The notes below the pieces were generated by a model that made no database searches, was not told the DNA's origin, and saw nothing but the letters and a program-made list of their open reading frames with translations. Below, one piece after another: positions 1-9,777 of a stretch of 64,000 nt of DNA. The stretch spans positions 372,001 through 436,000 of the forward strand of contig CP096134.1 of the NCBI GenBank assembly GCA_023242925.1, read 5' to 3'. The DNA comes from Hyphomonadaceae bacterium JAD_PAG50586_4 (GTDB lineage Bacteria > Pseudomonadota > Alphaproteobacteria > Caulobacterales > Aquidulcibacteraceae). Position numbers and translations under genes: made by a program. Every line of letters starts with the position of its first letter. Positions within the stretch are counted from its first letter, which is position 1.

Positions 1-109
1 CGGAATGGCGAATAGCCTTCAAGATATTCACAGAGATAGTCCACCTGATCTGCGGCGCCGCTGTCATGCTCCGGTCGTTCGGTTCTCCGAACATTTCAGG
101 AGTAAGACA

Positions 110-238
110 ATGCGTGAAGACCAAACTCTCGACGATACGATCAACGAAATCGGCGACGCCACCGCGTTGACCAAAGGCGAGCGGCTCGAACAAGCCATCG
201 AAGCGTTCACGGTCCCCGACAAGTACGACGCGGGCTGA
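110..238 (+). CDS. lasso peptide precursor A1
   Basis: A 42-residue peptide in the architecture of a lasso precursor. The leader ends ...ALTK, with the Thr at position -2 that lasso leader peptidases require. The predicted core is GERLEQAIEAFTVPDKYDAG: Gly1 can close a nine-residue macrolactam ring on Glu9, leaving an 11-residue tail. The start is set by AGGAG at 98-102 just before ATG 110; an in-frame extension further upstream has no ribosome site. A second precursor and the processing genes B and C follow on the same strand. The leader segment GDATALT is shared exactly with A2. Ring size and cut site are inferred from family rules; no product is known from sequence alone. Confidence 0.85.
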   Translation: MREDQTLDDTINEIGDATALTKGERLEQAIEAFTVPDKYDAG

Positions 239-245
239 ACGCGCG

Positions 246-277
246 CGCCCGGCATGCGGATATGGCGCGGCCGGGCG
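246..277 (+). promoter_or_regulatory. hairpin between the two lasso precursor genes
   Basis: CGCCCGGC (246-253) pairs perfectly with GCCGGGCG (270-277) around a 16-nt loop. It lies just after the A1 stop and before the A2 ribosome site. Stem-loops between the A gene and downstream genes are common in proteobacterial lasso clusters and are thought to stabilise or partly terminate the precursor transcript. That role is inference here; there is no U-tract, so it is not a classical terminator. Confidence 0.5.
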
Positions 278-319
278 TAGGCCGCCGACTTTCAATCCTT
301 CAAATTAGGACATCAGACC

Positions 320-442
320 ATGCAAGACCACGAACAGGCCGACGACCTTGTTGTCGTTGGCGACGCCACAGCGCTGACCCTCGGCGAATGGATGCCGGGC
401 GCCATGGAAGGATTCGTGCATCCCGATTTTTACGATGCATGA
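320..442 (+). CDS. lasso peptide precursor A2
   Basis: A 40-residue precursor that aligns without gaps to A1. The leader ends GDATALTL with Thr at -2, and the predicted core is GEWMPGAMEGFVHPDFYDA, giving a Gly1-Glu9 ring. Shared core positions with A1 are G1, E2, A7, E9, F11, P14, D15, Y17, D18 and A19. The ring interior differs strongly (W3, M4, P5, G6 against R, L, E, Q). A TTAGGA ribosome site lies ten bases before the ATG. The last codons overlap the ATG of the B gene by eight bases, so A2 and B are translationally coupled. The product would be a second, more hydrophobic lasso peptide. Confidence 0.85.
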   Translation: MQDHEQADDLVVVGDATALTLGEWMPGAMEGFVHPDFYDA

Positions 443-1046
443 CGACTTGGAGCTCGGGCGTTGCGAAGCGCCCGAGCTCGTGCCATGGGCCGCGCATGTG
501 CGCTGGGCGGTCGAGAACGACATCCTCTACGTTCTCGATCTGCGCCAGGATCGATATCTTTCGTTGCCGGTGTCTAAGCTCCGCGCTGATGCGACCGCGA
601 TGGAACGTCAGTTCAACGCGCGAGGACTTCTTCAGGCGCAGACGGAAAGGCCAGATCTAGCGACCGCAAAGGCGCCGCGCACGGGCAGAGCCGGCTTCTG
701 GTCCTTCTGGCGCGCCGCGCTCTGGGCGCGCAGCGTTATGAAGCGGCGTGACTTAGTGTCGGCCGCTAGACTGCTAAGTGGCGCAGGCGCCGTTGTGAGT
801 GCGCGCGCCAACGATCACGTGACGCGCTTCCGAAACTGGCGCCCATTCTATCCGCGCGCAGCCTCATGCCTGTTCGATTCGCTTGCGCTTGGCCGATTTC
901 TTTGGAGCGCAGGTGTGCGCAGCAACCTCATTTATGCGGTGCGCGGGGGACCATTTTCCGCTCATGCCTGGTTGGAGATTGGCGGCTCCATCATAAACGA
1001 CGATCCCGAATATTGCGCGGGGTTTACGCCGATGCGCGGGCCATGA
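435..1046 (+). CDS. lasso peptide B protein, fused RRE and leader peptidase
   Basis: A 203-residue protein joining the two B functions. Residues about 1-65 form a PqqD-like leader-recognition domain with the motif ILYVLDLRQDRYLSL. Residues about 85-203 form a transglutaminase-like cysteine protease. Its likely triad is Cys145 (AASCLFDSLAL), His177 (SAHAWLE) and Asp189 or Asp190 (INDDPEY). It would bind the A leaders and cut after the Thr-X pair so that Gly1 is free for cyclisation. Fused B proteins are usual in proteobacterial clusters. It overlaps A2 upstream and the cyclase downstream (ATGA at 1043), consistent with one A1-A2-B-C operon. The reading frame is intact. Confidence 0.9.
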   Translation: MHDDLELGRCEAPELVPWAAHVRWAVENDILYVLDLRQDRYLSLPVSKLRADATAMERQFNARGLLQAQTERPDLATAKAPRTGRAGFWSFWRAALWARSVMKRRDLVSAARLLSGAGAVVSARANDHVTRFRNWRPFYPRAASCLFDSLALGRFLWSAGVRSNLIYAVRGGPFSAHAWLEIGGSIINDDPEYCAGFTPMRGP

Positions 1047-2844
1047 CCGGACTGATAGCCTTCAAATACACGGTCGGCGACATCAATGGGCGCCAGCTCG
1101 CGGAGCGTTGCGTCGAGTTGCTTATGCGCGATGGCGCGTGGACCATGATCGTAGGCTATCGCGGCCTTCGCCTGCTTGCACGAAGCAGTACGCGGGATGT
1201 CGATCCTATTTTGCTGCCCAACGCCAAAGGGCTGGTGAGCGGCATTCTCTTTCAACGTCATGAGAGTGGCGATCGCCGTGTGCGCGAGGTCAACGCGGAT
1301 ACGGTCAATGCGTGGTGCGCGAGCGAAGGGCAGGCGCTGGTCGAGAAGTATTGGGGGCCGTACCTCGCCATTATCAACGATGCGGAACGCGACCGTGTGC
1401 TCATCCTGCGAGATCCGCTCGGCGCGCGCGCATGCTATTTCGCAGAATTGCCCGGCGTGATTGTCATGTTCACCGACGTGGGCGATTGGGCAAAGCTCAC
1501 GACGCTCAAAATCGACGACCCGTATTTGGCGCTCTTCTTGCGCCACACCCGCATCGAGGGCGCCCGCACCGCGTTGATCGGCGTAACCGAAGCGATACCG
1601 GGGGTTCTCTATCGCTGGGAACGGAGCGGGCCGGCGCAGTCCGTCGCCTGGGCGCCGTGGCCGCCAAAGCAGGACCGGGTTATCTTCGATTTTGAGGAAG
1701 CGCGCGTGGCATTGCGTCGAAGCGCTGAAGATACCGCTGGCGCTTGGGCGCACGCGGGTCTCCCAATCGTTCATCGCTTGTCTGGGGGTTTCGATTCAAG
1801 CGCGGCGTTCGCATGTCTGGTCAGAGGTGGCGTCGACGATATCGTCTGCATCAATGAGCGGCCGGTCAATTTGCCAGAGGGCGACGAATTCGATGCCGCG
1901 TCGAGCGTCGCGGCGCACTTTGGCGTCCAATTGCACGGTTTGACGTTTGATCCCGAGCGCGCAGATTACGCGGCGATCCAGAGTGCGCCGGCGACCGCGA
2001 AGCCGTCGCCGGCTGATATGGCGTTTGCCAGCGCCGAGATCACCTCTGTATTCGACAGGCAGCGGTTCTACGCGCTGACATCGGGACAAGGCGGAGATCA
2101 GATCTTCTCGCGCCGCCCTTTGACGGATGGTGCGGCAGACGCAATCCGCGACGGTCGTACCTGGGCTGAAATCAAACGCATCGTCTGGGAGGAGGCGACG
2201 CTCAGTCGCAAGCCGCTTGCCGATATTGTCCGCAGAACCTGGCTAGGACTGGTCCGACCACAGGACCGGCGCGTCGCGGATATGTTGAACACGCACAGCG
2301 ACGCGAGGGACGGTGACACAGGTGCGGCGCTAACCTATCAGCTCGCGCATCCGTGGTTGCGCGATATCGAACACCGAGGCCCGTCGCGAAGTTATCGCGC
2401 GTTGAATATGCTGGACCTTGCATTCTATCAGCGCCCAACGCCCGCGTCTGCGCATAGCATCGCGGCGCCTGTGTTCGCCTCTCAGCCTTTGGTGGAGACC
2501 ATTCTGCGCATTCCGCCGTATCTGATGCAGCAGGGTGCACGCGAACGTGCGCTCGCGCGCGCAGCATTCGCCGATGTCCTGCCGGCGTCTACTTTGGATC
2601 GAACACGCAAAGGCGACACCACTCGACATTTTCAGCGCGCCCTCGATAAGAACCTCGCCTTTCTGCGTTCATTCCTGTCGAGCGGGGAATTGATGCAAAG
2701 AGGCTTACTCGATCGCGTCAGGCTCGAAGAGGATCTCGCCGCCCCGGAGGGAGGGCCATGTTTCGCCTCTCGGCAGCGCTCGTTGCGGAATCATGGATCG
2801 CTCGCATCAATGCGCTGTCCCCGCCACTGGAGCAGACCCTCTGA
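1043..2844 (+). CDS. lasso cyclase C (asparagine synthetase-like), frameshift near the 3' end
   Basis: An ATP-dependent ligase of the asparagine synthetase B family. It adenylates the Glu9 side chain and joins it to Gly1. An N-terminal glutaminase-fold region lacks the catalytic Cys (begins MTGLIAF), as in other lasso cyclases. The synthetase domain has the PP-loop SGGFDSS near residue 247. The start is ATG 1043, overlapping the B stop. The open frame runs past GGP at about 2757 into a low-complexity tail ending at 2881. The adjacent frame instead encodes MFRLSAALVAESWIARIN and ends at 2844, which matches the usual FRL...E.W C-terminus of this family. One missing base within 2742-2756 would reconcile them. 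The 3' end overlaps the convergent isopeptidase by about 38 bp. Confidence 0.87.
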
Positions 2845-4791
2845 GCGCGCGCCAGCGGGCAATGCGATCAGGATCGGATGAGTTTTCCACCTCCATGTCG
2901 CGCAGCCAGTAGTCCACCCAAGCCATACTCCGTTCTTGGGAAGCCAGCACCTGGAGCGGGCGCCATTTGAGATGATAAGCGTCGGGATAGAGATACATCT
3001 CCGTTGGCACACCTTGTTCGCGCAGGCGAACATATAGCTCCATCGCCCCCATCGCTTCGGTATGGCTGACATTGAAGAGCAATGGCGTGTCGATCGCGGA
3101 GGCCTGCTCACTTATGGCGTTGGCGCTCCACCACGAGCGCCACGGTTCGGATTGCGTCCAGGGGACGACGTCGCCGTAACGGCGCAAGTGAGCGCGAACG
3201 GTTTCCGATTGCAACCACCACGCTGAGCGTTCGGTAGGTTGCGTGGAAACAATCGCCGCGGCGAAATGTCGGCGTAGCAGAGCGAGGTAGAGCGTTTCTG
3301 ACCCATCGCTCAATCCTGTGATTGCGACCCGCGCAGGATCAATCAGACCGCGTCGCTCAAGGCCGGTGAGAAACGCTTCAATTGCGTCGAGCTTCATGCG
3401 GTTCTCTTCGCCGCTTAGATTCTGTTCAGCGAAGAAATCCTCGGCGTTCAATTGCGTTTGGCGAAGGAGGTCGTCGGGACGCTCGACACTCAAGACGAAA
3501 TAGCCGCGGGCCGCGAAGGGATAGATGGGATAGTCGCCGCCCGTGCCGCCGCGCAAGAATCCGCGTGAGCGATACTGCACAATGACAAGCGGATAACGTC
3601 GCCCGCGCCTGTAGCCTGCCGGATAGACGAGATGGGCGTAGGATTCGAGCCCACGTGGGTCGGTGAAGTCGATCCGCTCGATGCGCGGGGCGTCGAAGCG
3701 GGACCATGATGGATTGGCATTGTAGAGTATGCGCGTCGCGCCGCTGTTCGGATTGACCGCAATCAGCTCGCGCGGTCGCCGCGTGCCTTCACGCAAGCAA
3801 TAGATTTGGCCCCCGCCTACGCAGCTGATCCGATCCTCGCTCGTGCGTATCTCGCGCACTGCACCGGTCGACGGGGTCCACACTTCAATGCTGGTTTCCG
3901 TGCGTGCAAAACCCGCGACGCGTATAAAAGCCACGTCGCCGTTCGCCAGCAGCATCGGATTGCGGATATCGCCGGCACAAAGATCGGTCGAACATTGCTG
4001 ACGCTGACCGCCGTCTTCTATGCGAAGCTCGCGCGGTGGCGCCTGGACGGCTGGCGCGCCCAGGCGCGGAGCGATCACCGGCAGGCGTGCGGTCTGAACT
4101 GCAATCAACGCGGCGCGCTGTGCGGGATCAATCGCCGCGTTGCCACCCTCCGCATCGACAATAACACTCCGCGCTTCGCTTCGCGGCATGCGGTTCAAAC
4201 TGAAAATCGGCGAAAGCCGATCATCGACGCGATAGCCAATTGCAGCGTCTTGTGTAGCATCTTGCGCCAACGTCACGCGCGCCGGGCCGATATCAGCCAG
4301 CAACCGTCCGTCGGAGAGCCAAACGATATTGGAGACGTCGCCATCAAGCGCTGTCACGCGTTCGGAGTGCCCGCCGTCAATGTTGGCGCGCCAAAGTTCT
4401 GCGCGCCCCTCGCGTTCGGCAATGAAGGCGACCCATTGCGAGTCCGGAGACCAAATGGGCGCGCGCTCGGCTGGTCCGCCGGTTCGGCGCCCGTCTGACG
4501 CGTGCCGAATAAAACCGCCGCCATCGGCAATTGCACGCGGCGGACCGCCGTGCGTGGGGACGATGATGAGTGTGTGATCGTAGTCGTTGCGTGCGAGATT
4601 TGCGCGTCGCTCGAACACCGCGATGTAGGCGCCGTCCGGCGATAGAGCCAACTCACCGTGCACCGTTCCTAGTTCAACGAGCCCAATCAGATCGTCGATC
4701 GTGGGTCCAGCCACGCGCGCTGGGGGACGCGCGTGGCTGGCGGGGAGACGCAAATCAGCAGCGCCGCGACAAGGAGGAGGCGCCTCACCAT
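2807..4791 (-). CDS. lasso peptide isopeptidase, frameshift in signal-peptide region
   Basis: A prolyl-oligopeptidase-fold hydrolase that would cleave the Gly1-Glu9 isopeptide bond and linearise lasso peptides in the periplasm. An N-terminal beta-propeller (repeats such as LSPDGAYIAVF and WSPDSQWVAFI) precedes an alpha/beta-hydrolase. The nucleophile is Ser in GLSDGS and the His lies in DAYHLKW. A Glu in SHTEAMG stands where most relatives have Asp, as reported for lasso isopeptidases. ATG 4791 opens a clear signal peptide (MVRRLLLVAALLICV). The frame then changes within the G run 4722-4726, one base missing, before ARVAGPTIDDLIGLV. Without that correction the only long frame starts inside the receptor gene and lacks a signal. 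The start overlaps the receptor stop by seven bases. Confidence 0.87.
4707..4740. repeat. 13-bp perfect inverted repeat inside isopeptidase gene
   Basis: CCAGCCACGCGCG (4707-4719) is the exact reverse complement of CGCGCGTGGCTGG (4728-4740), with an 8-nt loop that contains the G run where the isopeptidase frame breaks. It covers the end of the signal peptide and the first mature residues. It could be a translational control hairpin or simply a structure that causes sequencing error. Confidence 0.7.
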
Positions 4792-7744
4792 GTGCGGCGC
4801 AACTCGATGCTGACGAAGCGCCCAACCCCGGAAGCGTTTTGAGAATCGAATGCGTATCCGATTGGATTGTTGGCAAATGGCGGATCTTCATCGAAGAGGT
4901 TCTGCACGTTGAGTGCGATCTGCAGTCCCGGCTCGCCGTCGTCGCGCCAAGTGTGCGCTAAACGGGCGTCCCACGTGATCCATTCGTTGATCTCACGGTT
5001 GGGCGTGCTGATAATGTCGCGGTAGTCGTCCACATAGTTCACCGCCGCGAGCGCCGACCAGCCTTCCTTGCTCCACGACACGCCAGCGCGGCCGCGAAGA
5101 TCGACTGGGTTGAAGATCGTGTCGAGGAGATCGAGCGGGGCCGCCGTCGCCGTGGCGCGGCGTTCGTGTTGGAGCAACAGCGAGGCGCTTGCGAACCAGC
5201 GTAGCTCCCCGAACGCGGTGTCATGTTCGTACGCCGCATTGAAATCGATGCCCCGCGTGCGTTGCGTGGCCAGATTCACCAGTCGTCCGTCCCAGATAAC
5301 TTCAATGCCATCTGCTGGCATCGTTCCAACGACCTGGGTGGCGTAGCCGAGATAGGTCGTGATCTGGTCGGCCGTGGGATTTCGAATGAAGACACCTTCA
5401 AACCCAGCCGGATTGGCGAAAGCGGCGAGGACGCTTCCGGCGTTGCCGATGCGATCGACAAAGTCGATGTCGAAATAGGTGGCGCTGAGTTCGAAGCCTG
5501 TGAACCACGACGGATGATAGTCGAAGCCAGCTGTCCATGTTGTCGCGTGCTCGGGTTCAAGAAATCGGTTTGAGCCCCCGAGCAGCAGCACGCCGGTCGA
5601 TCCGTTGGTCGCGAAAGGATCTTGCGTGGCTGTCGCGGTGGAAAGCGAGCCGACCGAGCTGCCGAGCATCTGCTGAAACTGCGGCGCCTTGAAACTCTCA
5701 CCCCAGGTCGCGCGCAATGAGAATTCTTCCCACAGACCCCAATGCACCCCGATCTTAGGCACGGTGGTGGCGTCGAAATCGCTGGGCGCCTCGTGACGTA
5801 GTGAAAGGGAAAGGGTCAGGTCACGGACGAGCGGGACCTCATTCTCCGGGCCGATGATCGGCGCGAACAATTCGCCGAACACGGCGTCTGTGGTGCGATC
5901 CCCGGGTAGAAATGGCGCAGTGCTGGTGACGCCCCCGGGCGACGTTGCCGGCTGTAATACTCGAATGTTTCACGCCGCTGTTCGACACCGACGGCCGCCC
6001 GCAGCGCTCCACCCCACAAACGCCAAAGCGGTCCATCAACCTTCACCGCCACCGTAGTGATATCGGTGCGGCTGCCGTTCAATGATTCATAGGTGAGGCC
6101 GTTGAGCACGCCGGGGGCGCTATTGGAGCCGTCAGCGAACGGGTTGAACGCGGTCGCGATATTGGAACTGGCAAGCGCCGTATTGAGCGTCCCGGAATCG
6201 TAGATGTTGCCTTGCGTGCTGTCGTCGGCGTGGCGTGCGTAACCAACGTTGGCTTCGATCATCCAGGCGCTGGGCAATTCGTACTCGGCGCCGAGAACCA
6301 CATTCAGCGCTTGCGCCTGCGTGTCGTACCACGTCGGTCCAAGGTCGGCGTCGAGATTGTAGGCAATGATGAGATTGCCTTGGCCGGGAAAGAGGTTGTT
6401 GAGCTGGCGATAATAGTTCGTCTGCGGGACGGTGAGATTGGTGTTCAGCTGGCGCGAATACGCAAACGCTGTGCGTTCACTCGCTAAAACCTCCGCACTC
6501 AAAGTCAGCGCCCCCAACTCCTGATGCGCGGCTGCGAAGAAGGAGTGGCTTTCCTGATCAGGCAGGAGAGATTGCCCTTCAGTGCTGTTTTGAAAGTTGC
6601 GCACGCCGACCAAGAGATCAGCTTGAGATAGTGAAGTGCCGTCCTGGCCTTCAGGAATAGCAAGGACGACATTTGTCGCTCCGATGCGCGTGATATTGCC
6701 TGGGTTCGACGATGTGCCAGAGAAGTTCGTCCCACCGTAGGGGCGTAGGTCAGAGTCTGACGTAAACCAGCGCTCGGACGCTAAAAGGTCGCTGCGCTGA
6801 CGATACTCGTAACCGGCCATGATCGAGCCGCCGCGCCAAGAGGCGCCCAGTAATTGTGAGAACCCGATGTCTTCCGGTCCGCCTTCGGTTGCGCCGCCAT
6901 AGCGCACCGCAGTCTCCGCGCCTTCGAAGTCGTCGCGTAAAATAATATTCACGACTCCCGCGACTGCATCGGCGCCGTAGGTTGCCGACGCGCCATCCGC
7001 CAAAATTTCCACGCGTTGCACTGCGGAGACGGGGATTGCGCTGACATCGACAAAGTTGCCGAAGCCCGCAGGCGCCAGGCGGCGACCATTGACTAGAGTC
7101 AAAGTCGCGTCCGCGCCCAAACCTCTGAGATCGACCGTTGAGCCAAAGCTCACATTGCGGCGCGAGTCGGACGCCCCAAGTTGCGTTGCCTCGCCCTGAG
7201 AACCGGGGAAATTCTGCGACAGCGTGGAAACGACATCGGCGACTGTCGAACGCCCGGTTTCCTCGATGTCGGCGCGATCCATCGTGAACACGTTCGATCC
7301 CGCCGGCGCCGCGCCGCGGATGCGCGTGCCGGTGACGACGATTTCCTCTTCTCCCGCGTTCTCATTGCCGGCGTACTGGGGGCGGGCAGGGCCCACGCGC
7401 ACGATCTGATCCCCGGCTACTTCGATCCGCGGCGCGCCGCTCGGCAGCAACTGAGCAAGCGCGGCCTCCGGCGTGAAGCGTCCGCGCAACGGCCGTGAGC
7501 TCAGACCCTCGACATCGTTCTGCGCAAAGAGAACTTGCAGCCCGGATTGTTCTGCGAACCGCAGCAACGCCGATGAAAGCGGCTGGGCCGGGATGTCATA
7601 GTCGACTTCGGCCGCGTCAGCGGGTGCAGGCGCCGATTGCGCCCAAGCCGGCGCATTCAGCGCAAAGCTTGAGACCGTCGCCAGCGCCAGCGCTAAAGCG
7701 GAGCGCACGCCATCGCGGCGCGAACGCGCCGAAGAATTCGTCAT
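4785..7744 (-). CDS. TonB-dependent transducer (lasso peptide uptake), frameshift
   Basis: An outer-membrane receptor of about 986 residues once one break is repaired. In order it has a signal peptide ending APAWAQ, an STN signalling domain (about 45-110, YDIPAQPLSSALLRFAEQSG), a TonB-box-like EEEIVVTGTRI, a plug (VDLRGLGADATLTLVNGRRL) and a long barrel with the closing aromatic motif RFVSIELRRTW. The STN domain implies signalling to the adjacent FecR. The frame changes at the CCCC/GGG run 5900-5906, where one base is missing: HFYPG then DRTTDAVFGELF. It lies downstream of sigma/FecR and directly upstream of the isopeptidase, the standard order in isopeptidase-type lasso loci. The substrate is probably the lasso peptides or their metal complexes (inference). 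Confidence 0.87.
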
Positions 7745-7860
7745 GGTCTTCCCCCTCGGCCGCTCTCAGACGGCGGCTCTGCAGGGAGAAGGACGAGCGA
7801 GATGGGCAGACTTCGCAGGCGAGGCGCGAATTATTTTCAGCGCGCGCGAACAGAGTGGCG

Positions 7861-8834
7861 TCAGGGTCCGAAGCTCGCCGTCGAGCTTAGTTCGATCACG
7901 CCGTCTTCACGGCGGCGCGCATCGACGGCGAGGTTCTGGCGCAGCATCAGCTGGAAGGCGTCAAGGTCACGCGCGTTGATGAGACCGCCGACGCGCAAGT
8001 CGGCAAGGGCGGGATCTGCGAATTCAAACTGAACGCCGGTCTGCCGCGAGACATCCGCGACCGCCTCGGACAGCGTCGTGTCATCGAAGGCAAGCCGGCC
8101 TTCGCGCCACAGCGTGCGCCGCGACTCCAGCGGCGCCTCAATCCGCGTGACACTCAGATCGCCGTCTCCAAGCTCGATCTCGCTATGCGGCTCGACGACG
8201 ACGCGCCCCCTTGTGACATGAAACCCGCGCGCCAAGCGCGCGCTCAGCCGGACATGAGGCTGACGCGCACGCCCTCGGGCAGCACCTTGACCAGGACTTC
8301 GCCGCTCAAAGCCTCAATGCCCCCAGCCGCGGTCTGGATGGAAAACGTCTCGCCATTGGCCGTCGCAATACTGAAAAGCGCCTCACCGCGGACGACGCGC
8401 GCAGAGCGGGATGCGCGGCGGACGCGCGCTTCGATGCGCGTCCCAGCATTGAGCGCGACACTGGTGCCGTCGGCCAGGGTAAAGTCCCGGACTTCGCCGA
8501 CGCCGGTCTCGAACGCTTCCGCGGCGCCAGGCCCCACCGCCACGTAGGCGCCGGCGCCTAGGGCCGCGAGACCCGCCAGACCTCCCGCCAGCACGACGCG
8601 GCGATCAACGGAAGGCGCCTCTTCGGCGGGCAGGGGATAGGCTTCGAGCCTGGACAATAGATCGAGTTGATTCCAGGTGGCGCTAGAATGTTGGAACGCA
8701 GCGCGATGATCGTCAGATTGCGCAAGCCACCGGCGAAAGGTGCGGACGTCGCGGGCGTTAAATTCAACGCCGTCGAACTTCACCACCCATTGGGCGGCCT
8801 CACGTCTGATCCGCTTTTCCCTTGCGCCCGTCAT
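7861..8834 (-). CDS. FecR-type anti-sigma factor, frameshift
   Basis: An inner-membrane regulator linking the receptor STN domain to the ECF sigma factor. The cytoplasmic N-terminus (REAAQWVVKFDG, FRRWLAQSDDHRAAF) is the sigma-binding FecR_N segment. One membrane helix follows (RRVVLAGGLAGLAALGAGAYVAV), then the periplasmic FecR domain and a C-terminal STN-like segment (LSEAVADVSRQTGVQFEF). ATG 8834 is chosen because the sigma gene ends at 8800, giving a normal short overlap. The frame stops after VRVSLMSG at about 8245 and continues in another frame from about RLSARLARGFHV. One missing base between 8235 and 8270 explains it. If real, the protein would lack its C-terminal half. Confidence 0.82.
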
Positions 8835-9387
8835 CGGCAATCCCGCCCGTCCCGGCCCGCTCGAAGGCGTGCCTCGCCGCGTCGCACTTTTCAAGCGCGC
8901 GCGAAAGATAGCGGGGCACGCTCTTTGGCGAGACGCCGAGCCGACCGGCGATCTCCTTGTGCGACAGGCCCTTTAATTTGAACAACAGGAGCGTCAACCG
9001 CTCCTTCTCCGGCAAGGCCAGAACCGCGCCCATCATGTGTGCGTAGCGCTCGCCCTCGATCATCATCTGCTCAGGCGAGAGTTCGTCAGACGCACCAGCA
9101 TCCAAACCGGCGCCGGAGACGAACTTCACCGGCGCACGGTCCTGGCGGCGCACCTCGTCGATCGCCAGGTTACGCGTCAATTGCGCGAGATAGGCTTTGG
9201 GGTCGCCAATCTCAGTGCCATCGGCCTCCAGCATCTTTGAGAACGCGGTCTGCACAACGTCCTCGGCAACAACCCGCCCACGAAAGCTCCGCAAGCGTCG
9301 GATCAAACGCGGCGCCTCAGACGCAAAGAGGTGGGCAAGATCAGCCGGCTTCACCGAACGCCTCCCGGAGTTCCAAAAGCCGAGCAA
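8800..9387 (-). CDS. FecI-like ECF sigma factor
   Basis: A 195-residue sigma-70 family protein. The region 2 helix (EDVVQTAFSKML, AYLAQLTRNLAIDEVRRQ) is followed by region 4 (LPEKERLTLLLFKLKGLSHKEIAGRLGVSPKSVPRYLSRAL). It should direct transcription of the FecR-receptor-isopeptidase genes when the receptor is occupied. ATG 9387 or the in-frame GTG 9354 could be the start; the first 33 bp overlap the upstream hypothetical gene either way. The reading frame is intact, unlike its three downstream partners. Confidence 0.87.
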   Translation of the reverse strand: MLGFWNSGRRSVKPADLAHLFASEAPRLIRRLRSFRGRVVAEDVVQTAFSKMLEADGTEIGDPKAYLAQLTRNLAIDEVRRQDRAPVKFVSGAGLDAGASDELSPEQMMIEGERYAHMMGAVLALPEKERLTLLLFKLKGLSHKEIAGRLGVSPKSVPRYLSRALEKCDAARHAFERAGTGGIADDGRKGKADQT

Positions 9388-9685
9388 CCAGTCCGTCGAG
9401 TTCGCTCACATGAAAGGTCTCGACCAGGCCAACTGTCTGCGATCCATCCTGCTCGCCATAGACCAGTCCTGCCCAGACGAAGTCGCCTTCGGACACCATT
9501 GTTGCGAGCGCGACGTGGTCTTCTGCGCTAACGCGCTCTACGCAGCGGACGGCAGCGAGGCTGGCGGCGGGGAGAGCAACGGCGAGGTCGATCCTCGATT
9601 CGCCCTCCGAGACCCGAGCAACAGTTCGGGTCCCGGAACGGGATAGCCGTTCCGAGCATTCCAGCGAAAGTGTGCGGACCCTCAT
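9341..9685 (-). CDS. conserved hypothetical protein, paralogue of the protein at 18557-18904
   Basis: A 114-residue protein I do not recognise. The segment IDLAVALP...AVRC followed by LATMVSEGDFVWAGLVYG and TFHVSELDGLVARLL is closely matched by the protein at 18557-18904 (FDLALVS...VIRC, LSTMLAEGDFTFAALVYS, ACHVSRVGELAALL). The pattern D-L-A-hydrophobic, a turn, then V-R-C recalls the core of Mrr-like nuclease folds but lacks the catalytic Lys, so any nuclease role would be degenerate. It sits directly upstream of the sigma gene with a 47-bp overlap and is divergent from the XRE gene. Confidence 0.55.
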   Translation of the reverse strand: MRVRTLSLECSERLSRSGTRTVARVSEGESRIDLAVALPAASLAAVRCVERVSAEDHVALATMVSEGDFVWAGLVYGEQDGSQTVGLVETFHVSELDGLVARLLELREAFGEAG

Positions 9686-9701
9686 GGGTTGATTCTATCG
9701 C

Positions 9702-9737
9702 GCTACGTAAAAGCATCAAGCTCGAATGCTACGTAAA
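9702..9737. promoter_or_regulatory. direct repeats GCTACGTAAA, candidate operator
   Basis: GCTACGTAAA occurs at 9702-9711 and again at 9728-9737, 26 bp start to start, each holding the palindrome TACGTA. They lie between the divergent hypothetical gene (start 9685) and the XRE gene (start 9778). Paired repeats just before a short XRE gene are typical of restriction-modification controller proteins. Binding by this protein is inference. Confidence 0.55.
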
Positions 9738-9777
9738 CGCTGTCGATTTAAAGGCATCATCGAGAAAGTTTCGGTGC

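Noticed and set aside
962..1774. 270-residue minus-strand open frame
   Set aside because: Antisense to the intact B and C genes, Arg-rich, no recognisable motif.
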